In this document: positions 1-11,376 of the stretch, in pieces
Layout: every line of letters begins with the position of its first letter
Numbering within the stretch: the stretch's first letter is position 1
Source of the DNA: Gnetum montanum
Lineage: Eukaryota; Streptophyta; Gnetopsida; Gnetales; Gnetaceae
DNA length: 64,000 bases
NCBI GenBank assembly: GCA_015680685.1
Contig: MNCI01017947.1
Location: 129,901-193,900 of the forward strand
Direction: 5' to 3'
Notes under the pieces: generated by a model
What the model saw: the letters and a program-made list of their open reading frames with translations, nothing else
The model's database searches: none
Told to the model about the DNA's origin: nothing
Translations under genes and position numbers: made by a program

Positions 1-65
1 AAAAATAAAAATAGAAAAAAATTTATCGTAGACTCACCCTAAAAGTCAAGACAAAGTTATATGCA
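1..65. other. AT-rich flank left of El-1
   Basis: AT-rich sequence with no recognisable feature. The copy of the 3' LTR shows that about 70 bases at the start of the 5' LTR should lie here but are absent or replaced. Confidence 0.4.
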
Positions 66-796
66 AGCCCATTTCCAAATCTATAAATAAGAGGTAGCTT
101 TCCCTTGTTTTCTCATCTACATCTAGACCCTTAGCAAAGCTCTGGTAGTTTTACCATTCTAGAGATAGAATAATTTCCATGTGCCCGCAGTAGGAGTCTC
201 AAAGTAAACAGATCTTTATTTGAGCAAATTGTACCTGAGCACACATTTGTGTATGGAAATAAAGATGAACTTTCTGATAAACCTTGCAGTACATGGACTA
301 AGCTAATTAGGATTTAATTAATTTTAAATGCTTAAATGCTTTCTTAGATAATTAATCTCTCTCAACCCTCAACTCCTAATTAAGTGCATTCAGTACGATT
401 GCTTTGAGGACGTGTACTACGCTTGGTAATCCAATAATGAATAGCGTTTGGTAATCCTAGTAGCGTTGCACTAGTTTAGGGTGTGTACGGAAAGTGGAAA
501 CGGATACTAATTCTAGGACAATTAAAGCTTAGTTAGTGAAAGTTAATTACTTAGTCTCTTCACCCTTTCCTCTCTTAGCATAGGTGATAAAAAGATAAAA
601 GTCATCAAAATCATATACCTCAAACTTACTTAACCATACAACCGTGACAATACAAGTAAGTCTAGGAAGACAATGATTGATTAACCTTAAGTGTTCCATA
701 AGGTGCGTAAGCACTTAGTCCTTGGAGTTCGACTGGATCACGTGTGTAATGCTCATATTCGTATGGTTGAGTGTCGGGGTACCTTGCCACTCATCA
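66..796 (+). repeat. 5' LTR of El-1, 5'-truncated
   Basis: It aligns with 6067-6773 from the TATA box (CTATAAATA, 81-89) to the terminal CATCA (792-796). It carries a polyadenylation-like AATAAAG near 259 followed by a long U5. The start TGATGGGACGCG and the palindromic block seen in the 3' LTR are absent, so the U3 enhancer part is lost or replaced. Confidence 0.85.
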
Positions 797-797
797 T

Positions 798-815
798 TGG
801 CGCCATTGTGGGGGA
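798..815 (+). other. Primer binding site, tRNA-Asp type
   Basis: TGGCGCC at 798 followed by ATTGTGGGGGA lies one base after the LTR end. It matches the complement of the plant tRNA-Asp 3' end (TGGCGCCGTTGCCGGGGA) with a few mismatches, as known for Athila-type elements. Confidence 0.7.
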
Positions 816-941
816 CTAAGTTGTTTGTGCACTAAGTAGAACATAGGAAATCATCCACATCGTTGGGAAGCCTAAACGAACCCTTAGGGTTAATCAGAAG
901 AAAATTTAAACAACATTCAATAGCACACTGACAAGATAATA

Positions 942-1565
942 ATGTCTTCTTCTCCACACAAAAGGACTTTACCGCCTAGGACCAACACTAGAGACAGTCG
1001 ACGGCACCACACACATAACCAAAATCCATCAGTTCCTCAACAATTCAATGTGGTATATGTTCATCACGATAAATATATATCTGACTTTACCTTTGTCTTC
1101 CATCAAGGTGAGAAACTGCGTTGGAGAGACTTGGAGGACAACATAGTGTTGCCTCCAGACAGAGCCACCCCCAACATGCTCCTTCGTGCCCTTGTAAGAA
1201 TAGGCATGTCACAATTATACATTGAGTACGTTGCCTACGATTACAACACAAGGGACTACCATCCCATAGAAGCACAACATCAATGAGACTCGTGGTAGGA
1301 GAGTTATCACACATCGTTGAAGGGCAAAGGACACCATAATGCTTCACTTGTCATAAGAGAAATTAAGGGTGGTGAACCTATTTCAATAGGTTCTCCACAA
1401 AATGATGTTTCCCCTCCTAACGATGGTGAGGAGGTGGTGTATCAAAACCTTCACTTCACGATACACAACCCTAGTTCTAATCCCCATGAACACCAAGTGT
1501 TCAATGAGGAAACACAAACACAAGGTAAGGGCGAGCATTCTGATCGTCATCACGATCGGGGTTAA
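942..1565 (+). pseudogene. gag N-terminal region of El-1 (broken)
   Basis: An open frame from 942 to 1286 encodes a basic start followed by a segment (KLRWRDLEDNIVLPPDRA) that matches El-2 at 11377-11658, so both are the same gag N-terminal part. The downstream frame 1317-1565 continues in a different phase, showing a frameshift. No motif of known enzymatic function is visible. The start at 942 lies about 125 bases after the primer site, a normal position for gag. Nothing suggests a separate gene. Confidence 0.6.
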
Positions 1566-1730
1566 GATCACCAAAGGGAAGGTAGGAAACATCGTCATGG
1601 CAATGGTTCTCCTTGTTCTTCACCTTCATTGCATCATTCACCCTCTCCTTCAACATTAGGATGTAGTGACAAGGAACACAACCGTGAGGATAAGGGTAAG
1701 CAAAATGAGAAACCTCGACGAAAGAGTCGA

Positions 1731-1734
1731 NNNN
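1731..1734. other. Assembly gap (four N)
   Basis: Four Ns interrupt gag. By comparison with El-2 (about 12020-12330), some 300 bases of gag are missing at this point, so the gap may hide real sequence. Confidence 0.8.
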
Positions 1735-2602
1735 TGCCTTGTAGAACATTGAAAACGAGTGGCAAAAGTTAAAGTTATTTCCAAGGACACTCATAAAAGA
1801 AGCGGAAAGCTAGTACCAGTCCTTAGAACCAGAATCCATTCGAAGGTGGAGTATGATGTTAGAACTGTTTAACGATAAATATAAAACATACTCCTGAGTG
1901 TCCAACTTGTGGAAATAGATCTAGGAATGGAAGCAGGGTAATCATGAACCCTTGGATGTTGCCATGGGTTGATATTATGCATTGCTACATCATTTTCTAG
2001 GTCATGGTTACGCACAATGGGATCAACTACGCCATCTCATAAATGGGCTAAGACATGAAACCAGGAGAACCCTAGGAACATATGCCCAAGAGAGATTATC
2101 TGAACTTAGGTCCCATGAGGTTCATAGATTGTTGGAGCAAGTAGCTAAGGAAGAAAGAGAGCTACATAAGAGAGAGAGCACGGAAGAATACAACCACAAT
2201 CCTTCCCTCCAAAAGAGGGGAGTGAGATTCTATGAGGAGGATGATGAGTCACCACTCGAAGAGTTGGTGAGAAGGAAAACCTTGCCTCTTAGGAAATTAA
2301 CAACAGAAGTCTGGGCTAAGGTAGATCAGATGTGGGACTCCTTAGATAGTAGATTTGAAACTATTTTAAAAATTGTAGAGGAGTCTAAGGAGCGAAGTAG
2401 TGACCATGATAAGAAAAAGAAGAGGGATTTGGACCATGCACGTAACAGAGGTAAGGGTAAAATGATCATCATTGATGAGGTTGTGGATTTAGATACAGAC
2501 AATGACGATGGATGTGAGATATGCCAATATGACCATCCTAAGGGATGTTGCCTAATAATCTCACATCTGCAAGAGTCTGGGGTGTATGCACTTAACCCAT
2601 GA
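1735..2602 (+). pseudogene. gag capsid and zinc-knuckle region of El-1
   Basis: Capsid-like gag sequence runs through several frames from 1735 and is open from 1982 to 2602 (206 codons). It ends with a highly charged lysine/arginine segment and a compact Cys-His box at about 2515-2555: C-x2-C-x3-H-x3-C. This is one residue shorter in two spacers than the usual retroviral knuckle (C-x2-C-x4-H-x4-C). El-2 has the same box. The frame ends in a stop directly after VYALNP, as in El-2, so this is the natural end of this gag block. Confidence 0.75.
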
Positions 2603-3166
2603 CTTAACAAACGGCAAGCACCCCCGAAGGTTACCTTATCCCCAAGGTAACCCAAGGCAGTTCCACCAACTACTAATGTATTATCCAAGTGGAACTCCAC
2701 CACAACCTATTGAACAACATTAGTAGTGGTAATACCCACAGTCATGGGGGATGCCACCGCCAAGGCAACAATATTCTTACCGACAACCGAATCCATATGG
2801 CTACTATGTGCAGCAGCCAATATCTCCACATGACTCTATTGGTCATGTGACACCACCACATCACTCTAAGCTCAGGAGTATTATAGGACTCCTTCTCCTG
2901 GGAGAGACACACCACACGCATACCATCCTCCAAACCCATCTGCAACTCTTACACTGATAGCTCCAAAACCACCTGCTCCAACGATGCAAGGGGAACTCCC
3001 CACTCAACCATAGCAATGTAATGCTGCGAGAGCTATAAACCTTCAACCCACTGCTAGTTCTGACAACCATACAAGGAGAAGACCTTTCTTCAGAACCAAA
3101 AGCCCAAACAAGCTCTCGCAACCACAAGCGGTTGAGGCTCCGAACGTTCCTCCATCAAATAAGGCT
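2603..3166 (+). pseudogene. Low-complexity Pro/Tyr/Gln-rich linker between gag and PR, El-1
   Basis: Broken reading frames rich in proline, tyrosine and glutamine match El-2 at 13192-13660 and El-3 at 43130-43560. The open stretch 2751-2957 is one fragment. It probably links gag to protease in the polyprotein. No catalytic motif is present. Confidence 0.5.
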
Positions 3167-4141
3167 TTGGAGCTCCCTTCAAACCAACAACAGAGCTCAA
3201 CGCACACAATTATGTTAACACATACCATTACTAACTGGATCAAGGAAGGCCACCTTCCCAGGAAATTCCCTGATCTTGGAAGTCCCTTAATTTATCTTCA
3301 TGTTACTGGGAATGAACCTTGTAAAGCTCTTCTTGACTCAAGTTCTGGAGTCAACTTGATATCGCAAGAAATGTATAAAGCTTGGAACCTACCTCCACTA
3401 AAGAAGAGCAATATTTTCTTAGAGCTAGCTAACCAGTCCACCACTATTCCCTTGAGATTGGTGGAGGACATCGTTACCACTGTGTGTGGTTGGTCATACC
3501 TAGCTGATTTCCTAGTGATACAAGTCAATGATGACAAGGGGGACTTCCCAATAATAATGGGAAGGGCATGGCTAAGTACTGTGAACGCATGCCTAAGAAT
3601 CCATGATCTTTCCCTGGAAATATCTAAGGAAAATACTTATGGAAAGATTGAGAAGAAGAAGGTTCCATGCATCACATACAGTGATACAGAGGGTGATAGC
3701 GTACAGGAACGTTCAACATATCCTACATGCAACCAGTGTGCCCAGGAAGTTAACATACAAAATTTCCTGTATGTAGCAACCACACAACAAGAGAACACCC
3801 AGTGCTTAATAGCTAAGCAAGAGAGCAACCCACCAATATGCATGGAACTAACTAGGGGACCAACTTGCACCCACGAAGGAAGCATACATACACTGGAGCA
3901 AGAGTGTCGTCAACTTCCAACCCTTAATATAAAACCACGAATCGAGGAAAGTTGGAAACTCTTAGAAAATCCAAATGAGCACTCCGATAGGAGAATACTA
4001 GTCTGTGTGCAACCGACCAACCCTTATCATGAACCTAGAACGGTCTATGCACATAGCACATTTGAGAGAGGATGGTCTCGCTCACTATTTTGGATCTCTC
4101 CCTTCCAATTCAGTCATGGGGGAGATGGCCACCTATGCTAA
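3167..4141 (+). pseudogene. Retropepsin-like aspartic protease relic, El-1
   Basis: This is a 324-codon frame. The first part matches the retropepsin fold: LLDSSSGVNLIS with the catalytic Asp codon at 3335-3337, then a flap region, then IIMGRAWLS, equivalent to the family's hydrophobic-Gly-Arg loop. The catalytic D-S/T-G triplet reads D-S-S, so the conserved Gly is one residue displaced or lost, suggesting inactivity. After about residue 160 the frame runs into sequence that in El-2 follows integrase, so the C-terminal part is a deletion fusion. The longest open frame in El-1. Confidence 0.7.
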
Positions 4142-5984
4142 TCATTTGATGCCCTCAGTTCTTTTTAAAATTTTTGTTTTACACATTTTTGTTTTACAAA
4201 TTTCTTTAACTTTCCTTTTTTTTTTACAACATCGTTTATACTTTTTCATTTCTTTATGTGCTTGATTACTTTGTTTGATTCATCACCTAATAAGTGCTCC
4301 GATGGTGGTATGAACTGTATTCCATTGGTTGCTAATGTTTGGGTTTTACCTTTAAGTTATGATGTTGATACTAAGGTATGGTTATTTTAATATAGTAGAC
4401 AATGAGTTCACATCATCCACACATCCATGAATTTCTATGGTCTCTCTTGGCTTGGAACTGTACAATCCCTTTCTTCAAAATAATAAGAACTATAAATGAA
4501 TTGGTGACTGGGCATTTCTCAAACTAAGGACTCAAGGATTGAAAAGGGTGTGACTTCAAGGGGATTTGATGCATTTGTGCTGGCCATTCTCTTGGGTGCT
4601 TGGATGTTTTCTTCTTGAGTTTTCTTACCATTCAAACATTGCCTCATTATCAGGAAGTTGAGCAAATAAAAATAATAAGTCTTTGCATGGTGTGGTTCTC
4701 ACGCAAAGAAAAAACACAGTGAGGATTCAAAGCACACCCCTTAGATGAAATAATCATCTGGGCTACAAGCACTAGTTATGGAACTAAAAACATGTTCCCT
4801 CTAACTAAGGCCCTTCCTCGCTTCCTACTTTCTCCACTTTTGTTTCGTCGGAATGGTGGTGGCTCTTCGAGCGATGCATTCTCATCACTTCAAGTGGATG
4901 GATTGACCGAATCTATTAATGCAAAGTCACTGGATGTGGTTTGTTTGAGGCCAGATTTGGAATGGGATCTACTAAGTCACATTAACCATTAATACATAAG
5001 GGGTTGTACACCACCTTATTCTTGAGACTCCATTCCATTCTCTTCTTTCCATCGTTCTTCCTCCACTGCTCACCTCATTTCCGGTTATATCAGTAGTCTA
5101 TATTTTGGTTGATGCATTGTTTTCTTTTTGGTAAAATCTTGTGGTTAAGACTTTAACTCTTGCTTCCAAATGACATTTTCAGAGCCCACAGACTCTTTGA
5201 ATGTCTGATTGTCAGGGCATTAAGGGCATGAGCCTACTTTGGAGGGGACCCACTAGCATTCCTATTTGGTGCATTAGTTAATTTCTTTCCTTTAATAATT
5301 TTTGCAATCAACATTTATCTTGTTCATTACCACCCCTAACATCCATTTTATCAGTGTTATAGTTGTTTCTTTTTCTCCATCTTTCTTATTCCTTACCTTT
5401 TTCCATTCTATCGCTACCGAAGGTTCGCTCTCAGTCATGGGGGTCCTAGTCCAATTTTTTCGATTTTATCCTAACCCCTACACCTCGGGTAGTCACCAGT
5501 ATTATATCTTCAAAACCATATCATCCATAGCACAACTCAACCAATGGACCTTACCCCGAAGCAAGGTATCAATTGCATTATGATTCATTTATCCTTGCTA
5601 ATATCAGACTGTGTTGTGTGTGGAGCTGGCAATCATACAACAACGGATTGGATCTGGAGGGAACACTTGAAATGGATTAGTGTTGAAGCAGTTATGCAAG
5701 GAATAGGATTGATGATGTGCTTACGGATGGATAGCAAAAGGCACAATTTTGGCATTAGCAGCAACAAACTTCTTCTCTCTTCTCTCTGCCCTCTTAACTA
5801 CCAAATAAGGCTTGATGTCAAATGTATAAAGTGTTCACTCTTGTTTTCATGAACACTAGTTTTGTCATGTTTTGTAATGATGATTCATTCACATGTCATC
5901 TCATTCACCATTAGTTCCATTCAAGTCAATAATCCCATACCTTCCCAATATTTTGTAAGGAACTCGAGGACCATTTTTTATTCA
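4142..5984 (+). other. Non-coding 3' module of El-1, shared with El-2 and El-3
   Basis: About 1.8 kb without a credible coding frame. It matches El-2 17451-19395 and, more patchily, El-3 44050-46185. Shared islands include a segment around 4690 (GCATGGTGTGGTTC), one around 4730 (TTCAAAGCACACCCC), one around 4795 (CCCTCTAACTAAGGCCC) and one around 5210 (AGGGCAT..AAGGGCATGAGC). GTCATGGGGG occurs near 4114 and near 5434 as well as at the true polypurine tract. In Athila elements this is where an env-like ORF may sit; none is visible. Confidence 0.7.
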
Positions 5985-5996
5985 GTCATGGGGGTA
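5985..5996 (+). other. Polypurine tract of El-1
   Basis: GTCATGGGGGTA lies directly before the 3' LTR start TGATG. The same motif precedes the 3' LTR in El-2, El-3 and the minus-strand relative. Confidence 0.65.
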
Positions 5997-6773
5997 TGAT
6001 GGGACGCGATATCGCGTAGGCCGCGATATCACGTCATTCCCTACGATATTGTGTACGCGATATCATAGCCCATCACCAATTCTATAAATAAGAGGTGGTT
6101 TTCCCTTGTTTTCTCATCTAGATCTAGACCCTTAGCGAAACTCTGGAAGTTTTACAATTCCAGAGATAGAATAATTTCCATGTGCCCGCAGTAGGAGTCT
6201 CAAAGTGAACGGATCTTTATTTGAAAAAATTGTACCTGAGCACATATTTGTGTATAAAGATGAACTTTCTGATAAACCTTGCAGTGCATGGACTAAGCTA
6301 ATTAGGATTTAATTAATGTTAAATGCTTAAATGCTTTCTTAGATAATTAATCTCTCTCAACCACTTCGAGCACGACCGCTTTGAGCACGTGTGCTACGCT
6401 TGGTAATCCAGTAATGAATAGTGTTTGGTAATCCAAGTAGCATTGCATTGGTTCAGGGTGTGTACAGCAAGTGGGAATGGATACTGATGCTAGGACGATT
6501 AAAGCTTAGTTAGTGAAAGTTAGTTACTTAGTCTCTCCACCCTTTCCTCTCTTAGCATACGCGATAAAAAGATAAAAGTCATAAAAATCATATACTTCAG
6601 ACTTACTTAACCATACAACCATGACAATACCAGTAAGTCTAGGAAGATAATGATTGATTAACCTTAAGTGTTCCATAAGGCGTGTAAGCACTTAGTCCTT
6701 GGAGTTCAACCGGATCGTGTGTGTAACGCTCGTATTCGTATGGTTGAGTGTAGGGGTACCTCGGCACTCATCA
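5997..6773 (+). repeat. 3' LTR of El-1, complete
   Basis: 777 bp from TGATG to CATCA (5-bp terminal inverted repeat). U3 starts with a GC-rich block containing a perfect 14-bp palindrome ACGCGATATCGCGT (6004-6017) and further GATATC-centred near-copies to 6065. TATA box CTATAAATA lies at 6082-6090. R and U5 match the other LTRs of the family. Confidence 0.9.
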
Positions 6774-6789
6774 CTAGTGAAGCTATCAT

Positions 6790-8460
6790 GTTATCTAAAA
6801 AGGAAGATAAAAATAATTTGAATAATTATTAAATGATTATTATAAGTAATATTTTTTCTAAGTTGTTGGGCACTTTGCTAAAAAAGAGAATTAGTTCTTT
6901 GGCTGAAGGTAACTAGGTCAGGGCAATGTGTCAAGCCAATTTCAAACAAAATCACTCCACCATTGATCACTTAGTTACTCTTAGACACTAGATGGAGTTT
7001 GTAAAAATGCCTAATAAAAAATTTTATATTTGTTTTATTGATTTTGCAAAAGCATATGATTCAATACTCTATACAAAATTATGGTTGTGCTTGCATAAAT
7101 TTGGCCTCTCTTCAAATTTAATTGTAACAACTTAACGATTATATGAGAAAGTGATTATTAAAATTACAAACAAAAATTCCTAGAAAAAATTTCAATTCTA
7201 GAAAAAACATGAATTTAAGGAAGATTGTCCACTTTCTCCAACTCTCTTTAGTATCTTTATTTAAAAAATGCAGGAATGGTTGTGCAATGGGCAAGATAGT
7301 CGTGTTACAAAAATTGGATCCTAATTAGTGAATATTCTTTTATATGCAAATAATGCTACCTTGATCTCCACTATTCAGAAGGTATGTAAAAATTGTTGCA
7401 ACTTTTAGAAAATTATTTTCACCCATCTAGTCTTTAAGTGAATGTAGATAAAATCAAATTGATGATCTGAGGTACTAGAAATACTTGTTATAACTTCCAT
7501 TTTAGAGGTACCAATGTGCAAATAGTAGATTCTTTTAAATATTTGGATCTCATTTATATTGATAATTACATGTGGCAAAAGTGCATCAAAAAAATAGTAG
7601 AAGGTTTCAAGGCTTTGTACACTTTCAACAACAAGTACAAGGATTTAGGACTCTAGGTTTGGAAGATTAAAAAACAAAATTTTTAGGGTATCATTTATCC
7701 TATTGTATTGTATGGATGTCTTGTTTGGGAACCTAAACTCACTGCTAAAATTTGAAAAGATATTGAAAGCAAAAAAAAAATTTTCTTGATGAGGTAAAGG
7801 TGAAGATGTAAACACCTTACTCAATGTTAGTGTGTTAATGTCATCTATTACCTTTAAAAGCAAAATCCTTGTGCTAATTCATTACATACACTCATAGCTT
7901 ACATATCAAAGAATGTAATGATTAGGAAAATGGAATATCTCTTGGGAATATCTCTTGGGAAGACATGCAACAAAATCCTAAGCATATTTGTCAAGTAGTC
8001 GAGCAAAAGGTTTTAACACACATGTGGTCTAATATGAAAGGCAAGAGATAATTTTATTTACACTACATTAGATCTAATAAAATAGATGTAGAAGCTCACT
8101 ATCTCTCAACTGCTATTCCAATCAAGTATTAGAATGCTATCAGTAAGTTTCACATAACTCCTCATCATCTTAGAATTGAAAGTGAAAGATAGATTCAACT
8201 CTCCCAAGAAGAGTGCATTTGTAGGTTGTGTAGATCAACAACCCTTGAAAATAAGTTACATGTCTTTCTTTCTTGTATTGTGACTACCCATTTGAGACAA
8301 CATCATAATGTTATAGTAAATAAATTGTATGATATTTTTTGATGCCCCCATTAGTGCTTGGTCAATTTTTAGAGTCTATCTTTATTTTTCATAAAATGTA
8401 ATATTTGTCTAATAGATTATATGGGTCTTCATAGATAATAAAGCCTCATCTCATTAGAAA
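6790..8460 (+). pseudogene. L1-type LINE ORF2 remnant (reverse transcriptase), + strand
   Basis: Broken frames read as L1-type reverse transcriptase in the right order. A block at 6950-7065 ends in FIDFAKAYDS (7033-7062), equivalent to the palm motif F-x-DF-x-KA-F/Y-DS. CPLSPTLFSIFI follows at about 7227-7262. LLYANNATLIS at about 7340 corresponds to YADD, changed to YANN. A conserved SFKYLDLIY block lies near 7530. A C-terminal Cys-rich box (CRLCRS..H..FLSC) lies at about 8220-8280. Many frameshifts and stops make it dead. The 3' end near 8460 has no clear poly(A). Confidence 0.75.
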
Positions 8461-9730
8461 AGATAGCAAGCCTACTTACTATCCTATAAAATTTTCCCTT
8501 TAGTTTTATTGGGAATTTTTTTATCACATAAAGCATCACTATCTTGTCTCCATTTTGACTAACCTTCCTCAATACTGTTTCTTGTATCTTCATTAATTTC
8601 ACTATATGATTGAAGTATTGATCTTAGATAGTAAAACTATTTGTAGAGAGGGACTTTTTGAACTTGAACTATTACTTCTACTTTACCATTATTTATGCTA
8701 TTAATAAAATTGCATTCTATATATTATATCTTACTTCTATTAATTTTTTAGCTTTTGGATTCTAAAGAATGTCTCCACTTTTCTATTATTTTGGAAGCAA
8801 TATTTTCTTAAGTTATATTACCAAGATAATATCATCTACAAATAGCATATACCAAGGGATTTCATTCTATATTTTCTTTATTAATTCATTTTAAATAACA
8901 ACAAATAAGTATGGACTAAGTGCAAACCCATCATATAGACCTACTATGACTAGAAAATCAAACAAGCTATTCTAATTCTAGTAGTTGCTCCTTCATACAT
9001 GTCTTGAATTACTTTAGTATATTTATCAAAGATATTTTTAGTCTACAAGAGTCGCCAAATAATATCTCTAGGCACTTTATTATATGCTTTTTTCAAGTCC
9101 ATGAAGATCATATGTAGATTCTCTCTATATTTTTTATTTTTTTTTTGAAATTCTCCATTAATTATTATATTAAGAAAATAGGTTGTATGGTAGATCTCAT
9201 TGGCATAAATGCAAATTATTTTTTTATATTATTAATTAAGGTTTCTGACACTACTCTGTGACTCTCTCCTAAAGCTTCACAACATGGTTCATTAGCTTGA
9301 TTCCTCTATAGTTTGCAAAATTCTTCACATCTCCTTTATTCTTGTAGATGGAAATGACAATGTTATTTTTTTTCAGATTTTGGGTATTTCTCCATTCTTC
9401 AAAATTTTGTTAACTAGTTATGTCAGCCATGAAACTCTTGTATCTTCCAATGCCTTCCAATCTTCTATAAGAATGATATGTGGTCTAATAGCTTTTCCAT
9501 TTTTCATCTTAGATAATCCTATCTTCATTTTAAAGAAGAAAACTTCCTTAATAAAACTAAAATTTGATAATTCTTCTTAGATTTCTTCTCTTGGAAACTA
9601 GTCATTTAATAATTCTTACAAATAAATTTTCCAGCTATCCAAAATAGTTGGAAAAGGTTAGGTCTACCTAGGACATGCCCCTATGCTAGCAATGAAGTAA
9701 GTGCATAACAAGTGCAAATGGGATAATGGC
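8461..9730 (-). pseudogene. L1-type LINE reverse transcriptase remnant, - strand
   Basis: Read on the minus strand from high to low coordinates it gives MDLKKAYNKVPRDIIW (about 9110-9052), then MLFVDDII (8850-8827, the YADD box with FVDD), then KLKGKFYR (near 8490). That is the order expected in plant L1-type ORF2. It stops abruptly at about 8460, where the opposite-strand LINE ends. Stops and frameshifts are frequent. The same head-joined pair occurs at 38340-39830. Confidence 0.75.
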
Positions 9731-9896
9731 ACTGGGCTTTGAACCCAACACCTATGAGTACAAAGTTATGCAAGAAAATCAATTAGCCAAAGCTATGCAA
9801 GTAAATAAAAAATTGGGCTTTCAACTTGTTGAAAATATTACTATCTTATACCAAAATTATTTCATTTGACTCTTTGGTGTATTTGATATGACTAAC
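9731..9896. other. Unassigned AT-rich spacer in unit R1
   Basis: Between the LINE remnant and the SINE-like repeat. It is repeated at about 39850-40018, so it belongs to the duplicated unit. No coding signal. Confidence 0.4.
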
Positions 9897-10050
9897 ACTT
9901 AGAGTGATGGTAAGGTACTTGATTGTGAAGTTATAAGATATGGGTTCAAGCCTAGATGTAGCCATTTGAAAGAGGCTAGGCTTTTGTTTATCCCTCAATC
10001 CTTGTAAGATCCAACCTTGGCAAGCTGAGCATTAAGCCTCTAAGTGATGA
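9897..10050 (+). repeat. tRNA-derived SINE-like repeat, family A
   Basis: An A-box-like GAGTGATGGTAAGG and, about 45 bases on, a B-box-like GGGTTCAAGCC are spaced as in a tRNA-derived polymerase III promoter. They are followed by a body ending GCATTAAGCCTCTAAG. Relatives occur at 40019-40172 (+) and, inverted, at 23275-23432 and 49812-49967. Confidence 0.6.
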
Positions 10051-10105
10051 TCTTTTTTGTATATAAGTTTTTCTTCTTCCTTTGTTCTTTGTTTCTCATA
10101 AAAAA

Positions 10106-11133
10106 TGATGAGAGCGGTTACTCTAGCAGTTATTCTAATTATTAGAGCAATTACTCTAGCAATTACTCTAATTATTAAAGTGGTTACTCTAGCAGTTATT
10201 CTAATTATTAGACTGGTTACTCTAGCAGTTACTTTAGCAGTTATTCTAATTATTAAAGTTGTTACTCTAGTAGTTATTCTGATTATTAGAGTGGTTACTC
10301 TAGTGGTTACTTTAGTAGTTATTCTAATTATTAGAGCGGTTACTCTAATTATTAGAGTAGTTGCTCCCAAGTCTATAAATACAGTGCCCAGGTTCACAAC
10401 TAGCAGGAAGTCTTTTAGCAGTCAAGTAATGAAACTCTTGTAGTCTGTTTGAAAGTTAGAATATTTTCCAAGTGCCTACAGTAAGAGGTCTACGTGTGGA
10501 TGGATCTTTATTTGAGCATTGTGTACCTGAGCACACCTTGTGTACAACAATAAAGACGAGCTCTTCGATTCATCCTTGCAGCACTTGAGATTTGTCTTCT
10601 TACTCATTTCTTTTATTTTATTTTCTTATGCATTTATTTTATTTTATGCACTTTACATTTCTGTTATTAGCACAACAATTCATTTTGATCAATTAAGCAA
10701 ATCATTAAATTACACAAGCACGACCACTTCAAGCATGCGTGTAACACTTGGTAACCTAGTAACGATTAGCATTTGATAATCCTAGCAGTGTTGCACTGGT
10801 TCAAGATGTGTACCGCAAGTGGGAACGGATGCTGGTGTTAGGATTAGTTAGAACTTAGTTAATGAGTAGTTAAGTTAAATTAGTCACTTAGTTACCTCTC
10901 TCCTTCCCTACTAGCGTAGGACATAAAAACATAAAAGCTATAAAAACCATATGCCTTAAGATTACTTAACCATACAATCGTGACATACAGGTAAGCTTGG
11001 GAAGATAACAATCAACCAACCCATCCTTGTTCCACAAGGGTGCATAAGCACTTAGTCCTTGTAATTCGACTAGATCGTGCATGAAATGCTCATATTTGTA
11101 TGGTTGAGCGTAGGGGTACCTCACCACTCATCA
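10106..11133 (+). repeat. 5' LTR of El-2
   Basis: 1028 bp, TGATG to CATCA. U3 is a minisatellite (10110-10370), then TATA box CTATAAATA at 10373-10381. An R-region CAATAAAG polyadenylation-like signal lies near 10549, followed by a long U5 whose end (GGTTGAGCGTAGGGGTACC) is shared by the whole family. Confidence 0.92.
10110..10370. repeat. Minisatellite in U3 of El-2 5' LTR
   Basis: About 260 bp of alternating short units, GTTACTCTAGCAG and TTATTCTAATTATTAGAG. CTAATTATTAG forms palindromic arms around a single T. Translated it gives a spurious hydrophobic repeat on both strands. The 3' LTR copy (19411-19605) is shorter by about 60 bp. Confidence 0.85.
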
Positions 11134-11134
11134 T

Positions 11135-11152
11135 TACGCTGTTGTCGGGGAC
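11135..11152 (+). other. Degenerate primer binding site of El-2
   Basis: TTACGCTGTTGTCGGGGA immediately after the LTR corresponds to TGGCGCCGTTGCCGGGGA (tRNA-Asp complement) with about four changes. Confidence 0.6.
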
Positions 11153-11376
11153 TTAGTTGTTTGTGCACTAACTAGAACATAGGAAATCATTCACATCATT
11201 GGAATGAACCCTTAAGGTTGGTTGAGAAAATAATAAACAAGAATACATTGCACATTGAACAAACAAGTATGTCTCCTTCTTCATACGAAAGCGCCTCACT
11301 GCCTAGGTTTGAAATAGGAAATAGTCGACGATGTAATACACATAATGTTGATCCGCCAATCCCTCAACAAGTTTGA

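Larger units (their letters stand above)
66..6773 (+). mobile_element. El-1: non-autonomous Athila-like Ty3/gypsy LTR retrotransposon
   Basis: Two related LTRs (66-796, 5997-6773) flank a primer binding site, gag fragments, a retropepsin relic, a non-coding module of about 1.8 kb and a polypurine tract. Compared with El-2, everything between protease and the 3' end (RT, RNase H, integrase, about 3 kb) is missing: sequence near 4000 resumes at what corresponds to the end of integrase in El-2. The element could therefore only have moved with enzymes from a relative. The 5' LTR has lost its first bases, so no target-site duplication can be checked. Clade assignment comes from El-2, which shares gag, LTR and 3' module. 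Confidence 0.85.

Noticed and set aside
4792-5852. Short open frames in the El-1 3' module (66-102 codons)
   Set aside because: Not conserved in frame in El-2 or El-3, although the DNA islands are.
10032-10443. Hydrophobic repetitive open frames on both strands (also 19396-19678)
   Set aside because: Translation of the U3 minisatellite; open on both strands because of the repeat unit, not selection.
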